Shown here piece after piece: positions 33,146 through 44,049 of a stretch of 64,000 nucleotides of DNA. Source of the stretch: Fictibacillus nanhaiensis (GTDB taxonomy: Bacteria > Bacillota > Bacilli > Bacillales > Fictibacillaceae); assembly GCA_016401345.1 (NCBI GenBank), contig JAEACG010000001.1:434001-498000 (forward strand), read 5' to 3'. The notes beneath the pieces are model-generated. The model was not told the origin of the DNA. It worked only from the letters and a program-made list of their open reading frames with translations, and ran no database searches. How positions within the stretch are numbered: the stretch's first letter is position 1; each line of letters begins with the position of its first letter. The translations under genes were made by a program, and so were the position numbers.

Positions 33146-34524
33146 TTTTTCGACTCCTGTTCTTTCTCTACAAATTTCGAGACAAGGGTTTCTAATACCA
33201 TCCCTCTTGATGCTTTAAAAAGAATAGCAGTGTCTTTTGATAATAAACTAGCTATTGGTTCTTCCGCTTCTTCTTTTGTTAGACATTGAATAACCTCAAG
33301 GTCTTTACGTTTTTGTTTTTTTAGTTCATCTGCAATCCAAGCACCTTTTTGCCCCACACATATCACATGAGAGATCGTATCATCCACATGCTTAGCCATG
33401 TTTCGGTGCATCTCTTCCTCATTTGAGCCTAATTCATACATATCTCCAAGAACCGCGACTTTTTGAGAATAATCCTTTAGGTCAGCAAGTGTCTCTAGAG
33501 CAGCAATCATACTAGTTGGACTAGCATTATAGGCATCATTGATAAGTAGTGTATCCTTCTTGCCGCTTTTCATTTCAAGACGCATGGATGTAACTTTAAG
33601 GCTCTCAAGTCCTTCTAATATTTTATTTTCTTCTATATTCAAGTAATGCCCTACAGCTATGGCATATGCAGCATTTTTTATGTTATGACGTCCTAGCATT
33701 GGTATCCGATACACAGTTGTACCTTCTTCTAAAGTAAACGTTACGCCATGTACATCTGTCTTAAGGTTAGATAACTTCAGTGTATTTGAATCACCGAAAC
33801 CGACTTGTAACACGTTCTCACCTTTGACATGTGAAAGAAGCGGTTCATCTCCATCGATGATAAACAGCCCGCCTTGTTTTAATCCATCTGCAATCTCATG
33901 TTTTGCTTTAGCGATTCCTTCACGACTACCAAGTTGTTCAAGATGGCTTTCACCGATATTCGTGATAACAGCAACATCTGGCTCTGCGATCTTACTTAAA
34001 AGAGAGATCTCTCCATAATCACTCATACCCATTTCCAGGATTAGTACTTCAGTATCTTCTTCCATCGCAAGAATGGTTAGAGGCATTCCAATATGATTGT
34101 TGTAATTTCCTTGTGTTTTAAATGTCTTAAAGTTTGCTGACGAAACACTTTCTATCATATCTTTTGTCGTTGTTTTTCCGTTACTGCCCGTTACAGCTAC
34201 AACGACAGGGTTGATTTTCTTCAAGTAATATTTTGATATTTCCTGTAAAAACTTCACAGTGTCTGTTGTGTATAGAATCGGAAAATCTTCTGGCAATCCT
34301 TCAGGAAGATCTTTTCCTTCCTGCCAGATTGTAGCTGTGCATCCTTGTTGAATCGCATTAAGCAAAAAATCATGTCCATCAAAGCGCTCGCCGGCTATCG
34401 GTAGATATAGAGCATTCTCGCTTTTAAGTCTTGTATCTTTTGAAACACCTTCTAATATAAGGTTCTCATACTTTCCACTCGCCCGATCTGCTAATGAGAC
34501 CAGTTCTTTAAAATCTAATTTCAT
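33142..34524 (-). CDS. murF: UDP-MurNAc-tripeptide-D-alanyl-D-alanine ligase
   Basis: MurF adds D-Ala-D-Ala to the UDP-MurNAc tripeptide. The 460 residues include the ATP-binding loop [11 protein letters not shown] near 112-122 and the Mur ligase motifs [12 protein letters not shown] and [11 protein letters not shown]. It overlaps murE by 4 bases and mraY by 4 bases, so the three are translationally coupled. Confidence 0.97.
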   Translation of the reverse strand: MKLDFKELVSLADRASGKYENLILEGVSKDTRLKSENALYLPIAGERFDGHDFLLNAIQQGCTATIWQEGKDLPEGLPEDFPILYTTDTVKFLQEISKYYLKKINPVVVAVTGSNGKTTTKDMIESVSSANFKTFKTQGNYNNHIGMPLTILAMEEDTEVLILEMGMSDYGEISLLSKIAEPDVAVITNIGESHLEQLGSREGIAKAKHEIADGLKQGGLFIIDGDEPLLSHVKGENVLQVGFGDSNTLKLSNLKTDVHGVTFTLEEGTTVYRIPMLGRHNIKNAAYAIAVGHYLNIEENKILEGLESLKVTSMRLEMKSGKKDTLLINDAYNASPTSMIAALETLADLKDYSQKVAVLGDMYELGSNEEEMHRNMAKHVDDTISHVICVGQKGAWIADELKKQKRKDLEVIQCLTKEEAEEPIASLLSKDTAILFKASRGMVLETLVSKFVEKEQESKK

Positions 34525-35987
34525 TTTTTCACCGCCTTAATTGCTTCCCTTGCTACGACTCTATCATCAAACTCTAATATGTCTTTACCAATGATCTGAT
34601 ATGTTTCGTGACCTTTACCGGCTATAAGTATAACATCGTTTGCACTAGCATGTTCAACCGCATGTTCTATTGCTTTTTTTCGGTCAGGGATGGTCACATA
34701 ATTCCCACCATCCACACCCTCTTCCATATCTTTTAAGATTTGAAGAGGATCTTCTGTTCTCGGATTATCACTTGTGAAGATAGCATGATCAGCTAAGTTT
34801 GCTGCAATTCCTGCCATAAGTGGGCGCTTCGTCTTATCACGGTCACCGCCACACCCAACGATCGCTGTTATTTTCCCTGTAGCAAATTCTTTAATGGTTC
34901 GTAACACATTTTCTAAACTGTCAGGTGTATGTGCGTAATCAACGATCACAGTAAAATCTTGACCTGCTAGTACGGGTTCAAATCTGCCTGAAACTCCAGA
35001 TACTTCTTTTAAACTTGTAAGAATTTGATCCAAATCTAATCCAGACAACAAACACGCCGTTGTTGCTGCAAGCACATTATAGACGGAGAACTTTCCGATA
35101 AGCTTCAATGTAACTTCTCTTGTACCAATAGGTGTATGGAGAGTAAACGTAGTGCCTTGTGATCCAATCATAATATTGGTTGCTCGAACGTCACTGTCGT
35201 TGTCGATCCCATAAGAAACAACCTGTGCGGAAGTAACTCTCTCAAACATTCTTGAAGCTGGATCATCATTATTAAGTACAGCTACTTTACGATCTGTTCT
35301 GCTATAAGTGTTGCCCATTTGTGAAAATAGAAGACTCTTTGCAAACTGGTATTCTTCCATATTTTTATGGTAGTCCAAATGATCTTGTGTCAGATTTGTA
35401 AAAACAGCAATATCAAAGTCACATCCCCAAACTCTTCCTTGAACAAGGGCATGCGAAGAGACCTCCATAACAGCTGCTTCTACTTTTTCTTTGGTCATCT
35501 GATAAAAAGCATTCTGCAAAAATAATGAATCAGGTGTAGTATTTGCTACTTTAAAGCTTTGATCTTTTATTTTCATTTCAATCGTACCGATCATTCCAGT
35601 GCTTTTCCCAGCATCTCGTAAAACTTTTTCAATGAGATGTGAAGTTGTCGTCTTACCATTCGTACCAGTTATTCCGATCAAATGAAGTTTTTGTGAAGGG
35701 TGTCCATAAAAGGCATCCGCTAAAACCGATAGTGCTTTTTTTGTGTTTTTCACTTTTATAACAGGAATGTTAACATCGATATCTTTCTCTGCTAATATAG
35801 CAGCAGCTCCGTTATTTGCCACTGCTTGGGCAAAATCATGGCCATCAAACAAAAGTCCTTCCATACAAACAAAAAGGCAGCCTTTCCCAGCTTTCCTGGA
35901 ATCCATTTCAATGGAGGTAATTTCAGGATTGGCTTGGATATCCATTTCATAGTTCACTAAATATGTAAGCAGTTCTTTTAATTCCAT
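34521..35987 (-). CDS. murE: UDP-MurNAc-L-Ala-D-Glu-meso-DAP ligase
   Basis: MurE adds the third stem-peptide residue. The 488-residue protein has the ATP-binding loop GTNGKTT at residues 108-114. The motif SDNPRTEDP is the DNPR signature of enzymes that add meso-diaminopimelate rather than lysine, so the peptidoglycan is predicted to be the DAP type of Bacillus. Its start is 228 bases after spoVD, with a terminator in between. Confidence 0.97.
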   Translation of the reverse strand: MELKELLTYLVNYEMDIQANPEITSIEMDSRKAGKGCLFVCMEGLLFDGHDFAQAVANNGAAAILAEKDIDVNIPVIKVKNTKKALSVLADAFYGHPSQKLHLIGITGTNGKTTTSHLIEKVLRDAGKSTGMIGTIEMKIKDQSFKVANTTPDSLFLQNAFYQMTKEKVEAAVMEVSSHALVQGRVWGCDFDIAVFTNLTQDHLDYHKNMEEYQFAKSLLFSQMGNTYSRTDRKVAVLNNDDPASRMFERVTSAQVVSYGIDNDSDVRATNIMIGSQGTTFTLHTPIGTREVTLKLIGKFSVYNVLAATTACLLSGLDLDQILTSLKEVSGVSGRFEPVLAGQDFTVIVDYAHTPDSLENVLRTIKEFATGKITAIVGCGGDRDKTKRPLMAGIAANLADHAIFTSDNPRTEDPLQILKDMEEGVDGGNYVTIPDRKKAIEHAVEHASANDVILIAGKGHETYQIIGKDILEFDDRVVAREAIKAVKK

Positions 35988-36167
35988 TAATCCTGATCTC
36001 TCCTCTAATCATCGTTAAGCCTATATTATAAAAAAAGTGTTGTTATCGCATATGCTGTTGCTCATAGAAAGGGTCTCTTAACCGTGTTATCTTCTTTGGC
36101 TTTGAATGAGTACGCTAAAAGTATCATCTTTCTATAAAAGAGCTGTTTATATGCATCTTTAAAGAAA

Positions 36168-36200
36168 ATAAGCCAAGGCAAGATTCCGCGCTTGGCTATG
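36168..36200 (-). terminator. Terminator after spoVD
   Basis: AGCCAAG and CTTGGCT pair across a 13-base loop, followed on the minus strand by TATTTTCTTT. The stem is short and the T tract is broken, so termination may be partial. Confidence 0.6.
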
Positions 36201-36215
36201 TGTACATTCTTTATT

Positions 36216-38150
36216 TTAATCTTCCACTTCTTTTTTGTCACCCAAAAATAAACGTATCGTCTTGCCAGCTTCTAGCTTTACGCCAGCTTTAGGAGCTTGC
36301 TGTACGATATAATTCCCTTTTCCGGAAGTTTCTATCTTGAGATTATACAACAAATTTGTTAACTCTTTTGTTTGTTTACCTACTAAATCTGGAACGACTA
36401 CTTCAGGAGCATCGAGCCATGTCTTTTCTTTTTCAATCTGATCTTTTTGCTTTTTGACACCCATGGCAGAAAGACTGTCTTCAATAATATTTCCTACGAT
36501 TGGTGCTGCCACAATTCCACCAAACTGAAGGGTTTCTTTTGGATTATCTATAGCCACATAAACAACGATCTCTGGATTATTGGCAGGAGCCATGCCGATA
36601 AAGGAGACAATATGGTTGTTCTTTAAATAGACACCGCCTTCAGCCTTCTGAGCAGTCCCCGTTTTTCCTCCGACACGATAACCATCTACGAATGCATTCT
36701 TCCCAGTCCCTTGAGCTACAACACTTTCAAGTGCTCGCCTTACTTCTTTAGACGTTTCTTCAGAGATCACTTTTCTTTTGAGTTTTGGAGTCTGCTTACT
36801 AACTACTTTTCCAGTGATAGGGTCAACTAATTCTTTAGCTATATATGGTTCGTACAAATAGCCTCCGTTTACGGCCGCAGACACAGCAGCTACTTGCTGA
36901 ATCGGAGTCACAGAAACACCTTGTCCGAACGCGGTTGTTGCAAGTTCAAGTGGACCAACACGATCTAAAGAGAATAAAATCCCTTTTCCTTCACCCGCCA
37001 AATCAACACCAGTCTTTTCTCCAAACCCAAAATCTTTTATATACTCAAAAAGTTTATCCTTTCCTAAACGTTGACCAAGGATAACGAAACCGGGGTTGCA
37101 AGAGTTTTGTACACCTTCTAAAAAGGTCTGACTGCCATGCCCTCCTGCTTTCCAGCATTTAAGCTTCCTCCCTGCAACTTCAATAGAGCCAGGGTCGTGA
37201 AAACGATCTTTATCTAGATCAACTTTATCTTCTTCAAGAGCAGCAGCAAGCGTAATGATCTTGAAGGTAGATCCTGGTTCATATTGAGCCCACACTGGCA
37301 GATTCCGATTGTATACTTCTGGTGATACACGCTTGTACTCTTCTGGATCAAAATCTGGCCGAGAGCTCATGCCAAGAATTTCTCCTGTATTCGGATTCAT
37401 CGCAATGGCGATTGCGCCATCAGGATCATAGGTGGCTTGTGCGATATCGAGCTCTCTTTCAATTATCGTTTGAACACGTGAATCTGTTGTTAACCTAAGG
37501 TCGTATCCATCTTTTGGTTTTTCATACTTGTCCGATAATGAAGGCATTCTGCGTCCTCGTGCATCTGAAAAGAAGGATATATGACCTTTTTCACCATTGA
37601 GCTGTTCGTCATAATAAAGTTCTAGACCCGTAAGCCCTTGACTGTCGATCCCAGCAAAACCTAATACATGAGATAGGTAAGATCCGTATGGATAATGTCT
37701 TTTGCTGTCTTCTGCAACAAAAACACCTGGCAGATTCAACGCTTCAACTTCTTTTGCTTTCGTATTGCTGATTTTTCGTCCTCCATTATCAATCCTAACG
37801 ATGGAAGCTTTTTTAGTGAGCCGTTGATAAACTTCTGTTTTTGATATATTTAACAGTGCTGCTAACTTTTCAGCTGTTTCATTTGGTTCTTTGATCTGTC
37901 TTGGAACGACAAAGACAGTAGGAGCACTAATATTTGTCGCGAGTACCACATCATTACGGTCTAAGATCTTTCCTCTTTTTGGTTCAAAGGGAATATCTCT
38001 GCTCCAAGAATCAAGTGCTTGATCTGTCAACATATCTCCAAGCACAAATTGAACGTAGCCTAGTCTTACAGAAATGACAAAAAAGAAAGCTATTCCAAAA
38101 ACAAGAACAAAAATTAAGCGCCTGCGTACAGTTACATTCGAAACTCGCAC
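36216..38150 (-). CDS. spoVD: SpoVD, sporulation class B penicillin-binding protein
   Basis: SpoVD is the cortex-specific transpeptidase that partners SpoVE. A membrane segment lies near residues 12-30, then the PBP dimerisation domain and the transpeptidase with active serine in PGSTFK (S294), SCN and KTGT. One PASTA domain (VPDLVGKQ onward) ends the protein. GGGAGG lies 7 bases before the GTG at 38150, giving MRVSNVTVRRRL and 644 residues. The extra upstream 16 codons of open frame are therefore excluded. Confidence 0.96.
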   Translation of the reverse strand: MRVSNVTVRRRLIFVLVFGIAFFFVISVRLGYVQFVLGDMLTDQALDSWSRDIPFEPKRGKILDRNDVVLATNISAPTVFVVPRQIKEPNETAEKLAALLNISKTEVYQRLTKKASIVRIDNGGRKISNTKAKEVEALNLPGVFVAEDSKRHYPYGSYLSHVLGFAGIDSQGLTGLELYYDEQLNGEKGHISFFSDARGRRMPSLSDKYEKPKDGYDLRLTTDSRVQTIIERELDIAQATYDPDGAIAIAMNPNTGEILGMSSRPDFDPEEYKRVSPEVYNRNLPVWAQYEPGSTFKIITLAAALEEDKVDLDKDRFHDPGSIEVAGRKLKCWKAGGHGSQTFLEGVQNSCNPGFVILGQRLGKDKLFEYIKDFGFGEKTGVDLAGEGKGILFSLDRVGPLELATTAFGQGVSVTPIQQVAAVSAAVNGGYLYEPYIAKELVDPITGKVVSKQTPKLKRKVISEETSKEVRRALESVVAQGTGKNAFVDGYRVGGKTGTAQKAEGGVYLKNNHIVSFIGMAPANNPEIVVYVAIDNPKETLQFGGIVAAPIVGNIIEDSLSAMGVKKQKDQIEKEKTWLDAPEVVVPDLVGKQTKELTNLLYNLKIETSGKGNYIVQQAPKAGVKLEAGKTIRLFLGDKKEVED

Positions 38151-38213
38151 ACACAATACCTCCCTTGTATGTCTCGTTTCAAATATATGCTTGTACACAA
38201 GCGCCTAGAACAT

Positions 38214-40433
38214 TTAGTCTGTTACCGGTAGCTCTTCTTGAGCGTCTTCATTCGTAGATTCGGTTTCTTCAACGTTCTCTTGTTCTTCGGAATCCGTCTC
38301 TCTTCCTGTTACTTTTGGTGGTTCTAATTGAACAACAAAGAAATCTCCTTCTTTGACTGGGTTACCAGGTTTGATGCTTTGTTTTACTGCAAAACCGCTT
38401 CCTGTTATTGTTTCTTTCAACCCAAGAAGTTTACTAATCCTTAAAATATCCATGTAAGACCAGTCTTTTACATCAGGCATCTTGGCATCACCAGATGTTC
38501 TCAAGATGACTCTTTCACCTTTCATCACATAAGCCCCTTCATAAGGTTCCTGGTTTGTTATATCGTTACCTGAACCGATGACGGAAACTTGCATGCCTAG
38601 TTTTTCTAATTCACTTTTTGCTTTCTCAGCAGACTGACCTGTGTAATCCGGTAATTCTTTACCATAAGATTTCTTGACTTTGGTAGACTTATCGTTGACT
38701 TTGGCTTCAGGCTGAATGTTTAAATATTGCAGCCCGCTTTTCATAACACTTGTAAAAATATTCGCAACAGGTGTAGAACCCATCTCAGGGAACTCAACCT
38801 TTGGTCGCTCAACAGCCACATAAACTAGTAGTTTAGGGTCATCTTTAGGTGCCATACCTAAGAAAGAAAATACGTTTTCTCCCCAACCAGAGATATACTT
38901 GCCGTCTTTTCCTACGATCTGTGCTGTTCCTGTTTTTCCAGCTACACTATAACCGTCGATCATATAAGGCTTACCCGTTCCATCTGTTACTACTGTTTCT
39001 AAAATATCTCTTACTTGTTTTGATGTTTCTTCAGAGATCGGCTTACTTGCAACTTTCGGTTCATTTGATAGCACCGTCTTCTTCGTTTCCGGGTCCATGA
39101 TCTTGTCGATCACGTATGGTCTCATCATCTTACCGCCATTCGCAATCGCTGTTGCCGCTTGAATCTGCTGAATTGGCGTAATCGTTGTTCCTTGCCCGAA
39201 AGCTGTTGTAACTTTCTCTATTTCATAGTTATAGAGAACTGATCCGCTCTTCTCATTCGGCAAATCAATATTCGTCTTTTGATCCAGACCAAATTTCGAG
39301 AGATAACTTCTATATTTCTCATAACCTAGCTTTTCACGTACAAGTTTAGAGAAGGCTACGTTAGAAGAGTTTTGAACCCCTTCGTTATAAGTAATGGGTC
39401 CCCATCCTCTTTTATTATGATCATAGATCGGTCTTCCGATGTTCGGAAGCTTATACGAACCAGATTGGAACACCTCGTTACCGTTATACTTACCTTCTTC
39501 AATAGCAGCTGCCAAAGTAAAGATCTTCATCGTTGATCCTGGTTCAAAAGGATAAGAAACAGCAAAGTTCGTATAGTTAGTAATATCCTTTTTGTTCGGA
39601 TTAAAACTAGGTGAATTACTCATTGCAAGAATTCTTCCTGTTTTCGGATCAGCAACAATTGCGGTGATCTTTTCTGGTTTATATTTCTTAGCAGCTTCTT
39701 GCACCGCTTCATCTAAATAAAGTTGAATCTTCTCATCTAGCGTTAAATAAACATCCTGTCCGTGCTTTGGTGGTGTGATCGATTCTTTATTTGCTGGAAT
39801 TGCTCGGCTGAATGCATCACCGACAAAGGAGATCTTGCCATCTTTTTCTTGTAAGTACTTATCTAACGACTTTTCAAGTCCCATCAGACCAGTCTGTACA
39901 CCTTCTTCACCGTTTCCAGTGTACCCCAAAACATGAGCAGCGAAGCTTTGATTAGGATAATATCGTCTTGATTCTCTTATAAAATCCACACCAGGAATCT
40001 TCATCTTTTCGATCTGTTCTTTTTTACGATAAGAAACTTTTCTTCCAGAAGGAACTTCTACTTGGAACCTGCCTTCTTTACTCAAAAGTTCTTCTAGGTC
40101 ATCCTTATCAGAATCTAGTACTTTTGATAATTTTTCAGCAGCTTCTTCAGGATCTTTTATATGGTTTGGATACTTTTTATCAAGAATGGCAATTACGCTG
40201 TACGACGGAATATCTTGCGCAATCACTTCACCGTTCCGATCAAACATCGTTCCACGCTTCGCATCTAAAACATCGCTCTTCAACCATTTTCTTTTCCCGT
40301 ATTCGATTAAGTCTACTCCTTCTGCAGATTGAGAAGAAGCCACGAGAAAGAATTTACTCGTTAATACAAAAAAGAGCAAGGTAAACACAACCATCAGAAT
40401 ACCCGCTCCAACGTTTTTTCTTTTTAATTTCAT
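38214..40433 (-). CDS. pbpB: Penicillin-binding protein 2B (FtsI-type septal transpeptidase)
   Basis: PBP2B is the divisome transpeptidase. The 739-residue protein has a membrane anchor at about residues 12-32. The active site is S300 in STMK, SSN at 356-358 and KTG at 500-502. Two C-terminal PASTA domains follow (LPDYTGQSAEKAK and MPDVKDWSYMDIL), then an acidic tail rich in Glu that is somewhat longer than in B. subtilis. It starts 15 bases after ftsL. Confidence 0.97.
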   Translation of the reverse strand: MKLKRKNVGAGILMVVFTLLFFVLTSKFFLVASSQSAEGVDLIEYGKRKWLKSDVLDAKRGTMFDRNGEVIAQDIPSYSVIAILDKKYPNHIKDPEEAAEKLSKVLDSDKDDLEELLSKEGRFQVEVPSGRKVSYRKKEQIEKMKIPGVDFIRESRRYYPNQSFAAHVLGYTGNGEEGVQTGLMGLEKSLDKYLQEKDGKISFVGDAFSRAIPANKESITPPKHGQDVYLTLDEKIQLYLDEAVQEAAKKYKPEKITAIVADPKTGRILAMSNSPSFNPNKKDITNYTNFAVSYPFEPGSTMKIFTLAAAIEEGKYNGNEVFQSGSYKLPNIGRPIYDHNKRGWGPITYNEGVQNSSNVAFSKLVREKLGYEKYRSYLSKFGLDQKTNIDLPNEKSGSVLYNYEIEKVTTAFGQGTTITPIQQIQAATAIANGGKMMRPYVIDKIMDPETKKTVLSNEPKVASKPISEETSKQVRDILETVVTDGTGKPYMIDGYSVAGKTGTAQIVGKDGKYISGWGENVFSFLGMAPKDDPKLLVYVAVERPKVEFPEMGSTPVANIFTSVMKSGLQYLNIQPEAKVNDKSTKVKKSYGKELPDYTGQSAEKAKSELEKLGMQVSVIGSGNDITNQEPYEGAYVMKGERVILRTSGDAKMPDVKDWSYMDILRISKLLGLKETITGSGFAVKQSIKPGNPVKEGDFFVVQLEPPKVTGRETDSEEQENVEETESTNEDAQEELPVTD

Positions 40434-40448
40434 AACAACACCTGCTTT

Positions 40449-40808
40449 TTAGTCCTGAACCACTTTTACGTTCTTATCGTCAAAGATAAACCCTTGTTTT
40501 TTCGCCAACTTCATGATGCGTTCTGGATTACTTAATTCTGTAACTTGAAGGTGATAATCTTCAACGATCTTCGTTTCTGCAGTTAGGTCCTTTTGAATAC
40601 TCTCAACTTCAGCAGTTGCCTGATAAACAGACGCGTATAGAGAAATGAGCCAAATCAATCCGGCAATTAAGACGACCCCCATAGCTCCCCACAATACGAC
40701 TTCACCTTTTGTAAATATTTTTCGGGATGGCTGCTGTACCGGCTTTGGGTTTCTTTCTGGCTGTAACTGTACTTGTTGTTTTTGAACTTGATAGGCTAAA
40801 TTGCTCAC
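40449..40808 (-). CDS. ftsL: Cell division protein FtsL
   Basis: FtsL is a short bitopic divisome protein that pairs with DivIC and DivIB. The 119-residue product has a hydrophilic N-terminus, one membrane segment at about residues 36-57 and an extracytoplasmic leucine-zipper-like coiled coil. Translation starts at GTG 40808, after AGGAGAG. The gene lies between rsmH and pbpB, the fixed FtsL location. Confidence 0.95.
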   Translation of the reverse strand: MSNLAYQVQKQQVQLQPERNPKPVQQPSRKIFTKGEVVLWGAMGVVLIAGLIWLISLYASVYQATAEVESIQKDLTAETKIVEDYHLQVTELSNPERIMKLAKKQGFIFDDKNVKVVQD

Positions 40809-40822
40809 TTTAGCTCTCCTCT

Positions 40823-41755
40823 CTATTTTTGTTTTTCAGCGACCCTCAATTTCGCTGAGCGTGATCTTCTGTTTTCTTCAAGCTCGTTTTCTGTTGGTAC
40901 GATTGGTTTTCTTGTGATGAGTTTTAATTCTGGTTTGTATTCTTCTGGTATAACCGGCAGTCCTGGAGGGAGTTCCGGACCTGTACTTGCTTTTTTTAGT
41001 ATATTTTTACACGCACGATCTTCTAAAGAATGAAATGTGATAACTGCAATCCTGCCACCGACATCTAATAGTTCAATGGAATCTTGCAGTGCATCTTCAA
41101 AAGCGTTTAATTCATCATTTACAGCGATTCGAATGGCTTGAAATGTTCGTTTTGCAGGATGACCGCCTGTTCTTCTTGCAGGAGCAGGTATAGCATCCTT
41201 TATTATTTCGACAAGTTCTCCAGTTGTTTGAATCTCTTTTTTCTCACGAGCCGCTTCAATCTTTCTAGCGATCTGTTTAGCGAATTTTTCTTCGCCATAT
41301 CTTGAGATAATCTTCATCAACTCATTGAACGTCCATTCATTCACAACTTCTTTTGCTGTAAGGTCACTTGATTGATCCATTCGCATATCAAGTTCAGCGT
41401 CATGTTGGTAGCTAAACCCTCTATCCGCTTCATCTAGTTGCGGAGATGAGACACCTAAGTCGAACAGGATACCATCCACTTTATGTATACCGCGTTTAGA
41501 AAGCTCTTCTTTAATATGACGGAAATTGCTGCGAATAATCGTATACTTTCCTTCATGTTCCTTTAGTACCTGACGGGCGTTTTCAATTGCTATGTCATCT
41601 TGATCAAATGCATATAGGTGGCCAGTTTCTAATTGAGACAGTATTAGCGCACTATGGCCTGCCCCACCTAGCGTACAATCAACATAAATTCCATCTGGTC
41701 TTACGTGTAAAGCATCTACTGATTCTTGTTTTAAAACGGTTATATGGTCAAACAT
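40823..41755 (-). CDS. rsmH: 16S rRNA m4C1402 methyltransferase RsmH (MraW)
   Basis: RsmH methylates N4 of C1402 in 16S rRNA using SAM. The 310-residue protein has the SAM motif [11 protein letters not shown] near residues 25-35 and later motifs [14 protein letters not shown] and [11 protein letters not shown], all diagnostic of the MraW family. It is the second gene of the dcw cluster, 31 bases after mraZ. Confidence 0.97.
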   Translation of the reverse strand: MFDHITVLKQESVDALHVRPDGIYVDCTLGGAGHSALILSQLETGHLYAFDQDDIAIENARQVLKEHEGKYTIIRSNFRHIKEELSKRGIHKVDGILFDLGVSSPQLDEADRGFSYQHDAELDMRMDQSSDLTAKEVVNEWTFNELMKIISRYGEEKFAKQIARKIEAAREKKEIQTTGELVEIIKDAIPAPARRTGGHPAKRTFQAIRIAVNDELNAFEDALQDSIELLDVGGRIAVITFHSLEDRACKNILKKASTGPELPPGLPVIPEEYKPELKLITRKPIVPTENELEENRRSRSAKLRVAEKQK

Positions 41756-41786
41756 GGAAAATTCCTCTCTGCTATAAACTTAAGGG

Positions 41787-42218
41787 TTATAAATCAAAGT
41801 CCATTAGACTTTCTGCAATTTCTCCAAATGAGTCTTCTGACTTTGAGAAGTATTCTTCCCAAATTGATTTACTCCAAATTTCAATTCTATTCGACACACC
41901 TATCACTACGCAATCCTTTTCTAGTTTTGCATAGTCTCTGAGCGGAGAAGCAATGTTTACTCTTCCCTGTTTATCTAACTGACATTCAGCAGCTCCAGAA
42001 AAGAAAAAACGAGTAAATGCACGTGCATCCTTTTTAGTAAATGGCAAACTCTTCAGCTTTTCTTCGATGACTTTCCACTCATTTAAAGGATATCCGAATA
42101 CACATTGATCCAACCCGCGAGTTAAGATAAACTCTGTGCCTAGTTCTTCACGAAATTTGGAGGGGATGATCATACGTCCTTTTTCGTCGATGCTGTGTTG
42201 ATACTCTCCCATGAACAT
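41787..42218 (-). CDS. mraZ: MraZ transcriptional regulator of the dcw cluster
   Basis: MraZ is an AbrB-like DNA-binding protein that binds repeats upstream of its own gene and controls the dcw operon. The 143 residues contain the tandem SpoVT/AbrB domains, starting with [16 protein letters not shown] and repeated at [21 protein letters not shown] precedes the ATG at 42218. A cluster of GTGG repeats lies directly upstream. Confidence 0.97.
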   Translation of the reverse strand: MFMGEYQHSIDEKGRMIIPSKFREELGTEFILTRGLDQCVFGYPLNEWKVIEEKLKSLPFTKKDARAFTRFFFSGAAECQLDKQGRVNIASPLRDYAKLEKDCVVIGVSNRIEIWSKSIWEEYFSKSEDSFGEIAESLMDFDL

Positions 42219-42222
42219 ATGA

Positions 42223-42272
42223 TCACCCCACTTTCTCCCCTAAATCTACCACAACGCTCCACTTTTCACCAC
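42223..42272 (-). promoter_or_regulatory. MraZ-box array upstream of mraZ
   Basis: The minus strand holds five tandem units of 10-11 bases beginning GTGGT, GTGGA, GTGGT, GGGGA and GTGGG. They end just before the mraZ ribosome site. MraZ orthologues bind direct repeats of this kind. The last unit overlaps the Shine-Dalgarno sequence. Confidence 0.7.
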
Positions 42273-42289
42273 TACAAGTATTATTCGTG

Positions 42290-42325
42290 CACAAAAAAAA
42301 AAATCCTGCTGTAGCACAGGATTTT
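42290..42325 (-). terminator. bshC terminator
   Basis: AAATCCTGTG and AGCAGGATTT form a stem on the minus strand, followed by about ten T residues. It lies between the bshC stop and the mraZ regulatory region. Confidence 0.9.
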
Positions 42326-42346
42326 TTCTGAAATATTTTAACGTTT

Positions 42347-43969
42347 TTATAAGTAAACAATCTTATGTTTTCCGTTGAATTGATAAGGGTATTGTACAAG
42401 TTTGTTCACAAGTTCAGGACCTTCTTCATTTACAAATTGATAGATGTTCCAAATCCTTTCTTGCAAGATCACAGTAGGTTTTAATTGGAGCATGATCTCA
42501 TCAAATTCAGCAAGAGGTTCTTTTACTTTTTTTCGAACGCGCTGTTCTAATTTATTCTCCATATAGTCGATCTCTGATAGGATTCTTTTCATATTTTGAT
42601 CAGCGACGGGTAGAAGCTTTGAATCTATATCTTCTGCTAACTTTATCAACTTTTCATAAGAAGAAGTGAACTCTGCTTTTACGGATTGAACAGTCTCAAA
42701 AGTCTCGATGGGCCTGTTTAAAGCAAACCACTCGCGTTTATAACCATCCGTTCCATTCTCTAAAACTTGTTGCACCGTTAATTTCTTCGATTGGACCAAT
42801 TCGTTTACTTGGTCGGTCACGAGAGTAAAAGATAGCCTTGGTGTCAATATCGGCATCAGTCTATTGAATTGGCTGAAAACCTTTCCAAGGACAGCCCAGT
42901 ATGCAATCTCACCAGGGCCAGCAACAAACGATAACACAGGCAAAAGAAACTCTTGCATCAACGGACGTGTCACAACATTATTTGAGAATTTTTCCGGGTG
43001 TTTAACCGCTTCTTCAAGAAGTTCTGATTCAGAGATCTTGAAGTCTTTCTCTTTAGAGGAAAAACCATTTTCATCACGATACAATAAAATCCGCTCTTGA
43101 TTCTTCGTGTAAAATAGATGAGCATTGTTTTCTTGCACTTCTATTGGAGCTGAAAATCCACTTCTGCAAAGTTCTACCGTTCGATCATTAAAAGCATGAT
43201 CAATCTCACTATTATGAACGATCATCTCTTTTAACATCGTCGATTGTAGTTTTTTAAACGAAGGATCTCCAGAGTCCAATACTATCAACCCTTCTTCAGA
43301 AAACCATTTGGAAAGAAGTTTTGCAAAAAATGTAACGATAGAATCTGATTCGTTCAAGATACGCTCAGTCTCTGCGAGTAAATCACTTGTGTAAGCTGTT
43401 TCACCAAAAGAATGAAATACTTCCTTCAACCATGGCTGAACTTCATCTCTATTCCATTCCCAAAGAGAGGCTGAAGATTTCACGCTGCTTGCTGACTTTA
43501 AGGATATCTTTTTTGCAGTATTATTCTTAGGAACCATAATATGATTGATCTCATCCATATCATGATCTTCACCTGCTATCCAAAAAATTGGAACAACAGG
43601 AACATTTAATTCTTTTTGAGCTTCTTTAGCTAGTTGAATGGTACTGATGCACTTATAGATGACTAAAAGCGGTCCAGTAAGAAGTCCTGCTTGTTGTCCA
43701 CCAACGACAGCTAAACTTTCAACTGCATTCAGCTTTTGTATATTTTTAATTGTTTTGGCCGAAGATCCTATCTTTTGATTATAAGAAGTCAGATAATCCG
43801 TAAGACCCTTTCTAGGAAACGAATAACGCTTCAATTCCTGTTGTCTCTTTGCCCATTCATGTTTATCATAAGGTGATTTATAATCAAAAAAACGGACAAC
43901 ATCCTTATCTCCGTTGGAGTACCCTTCTAAAAAAGGCGATGTATGAAGCTGCAGTTCCTCCAGTCTCAT
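42347..43969 (-). CDS. bshC: Bacillithiol synthase BshC
   Basis: BshC is the putative cysteine-adding enzyme that completes bacillithiol, the low-molecular-weight thiol of Bacilli. The 540-residue length fits. Conserved motifs include VVGGQQAGLLTGPLLVIYKCIS near residue 92-111 and PIFWIAGEDHDMDEI, with the nucleotidyltransferase-like HxGH-type region. A coiled coil is near the C-terminus. It corresponds to yllA of B. subtilis, directly upstream of mraZ. Confidence 0.95.
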   Translation of the reverse strand: MRLEELQLHTSPFLEGYSNGDKDVVRFFDYKSPYDKHEWAKRQQELKRYSFPRKGLTDYLTSYNQKIGSSAKTIKNIQKLNAVESLAVVGGQQAGLLTGPLLVIYKCISTIQLAKEAQKELNVPVVPIFWIAGEDHDMDEINHIMVPKNNTAKKISLKSASSVKSSASLWEWNRDEVQPWLKEVFHSFGETAYTSDLLAETERILNESDSIVTFFAKLLSKWFSEEGLIVLDSGDPSFKKLQSTMLKEMIVHNSEIDHAFNDRTVELCRSGFSAPIEVQENNAHLFYTKNQERILLYRDENGFSSKEKDFKISESELLEEAVKHPEKFSNNVVTRPLMQEFLLPVLSFVAGPGEIAYWAVLGKVFSQFNRLMPILTPRLSFTLVTDQVNELVQSKKLTVQQVLENGTDGYKREWFALNRPIETFETVQSVKAEFTSSYEKLIKLAEDIDSKLLPVADQNMKRILSEIDYMENKLEQRVRKKVKEPLAEFDEIMLQLKPTVILQERIWNIYQFVNEEGPELVNKLVQYPYQFNGKHKIVYL

Positions 43970-44049
43970 TTATGAACTTCCTTTCTACGTATCAATTACA
44001 TCCTTAACGAGTATAGCAAAGAACGAATAGAGAACATAAAAAATATGCT

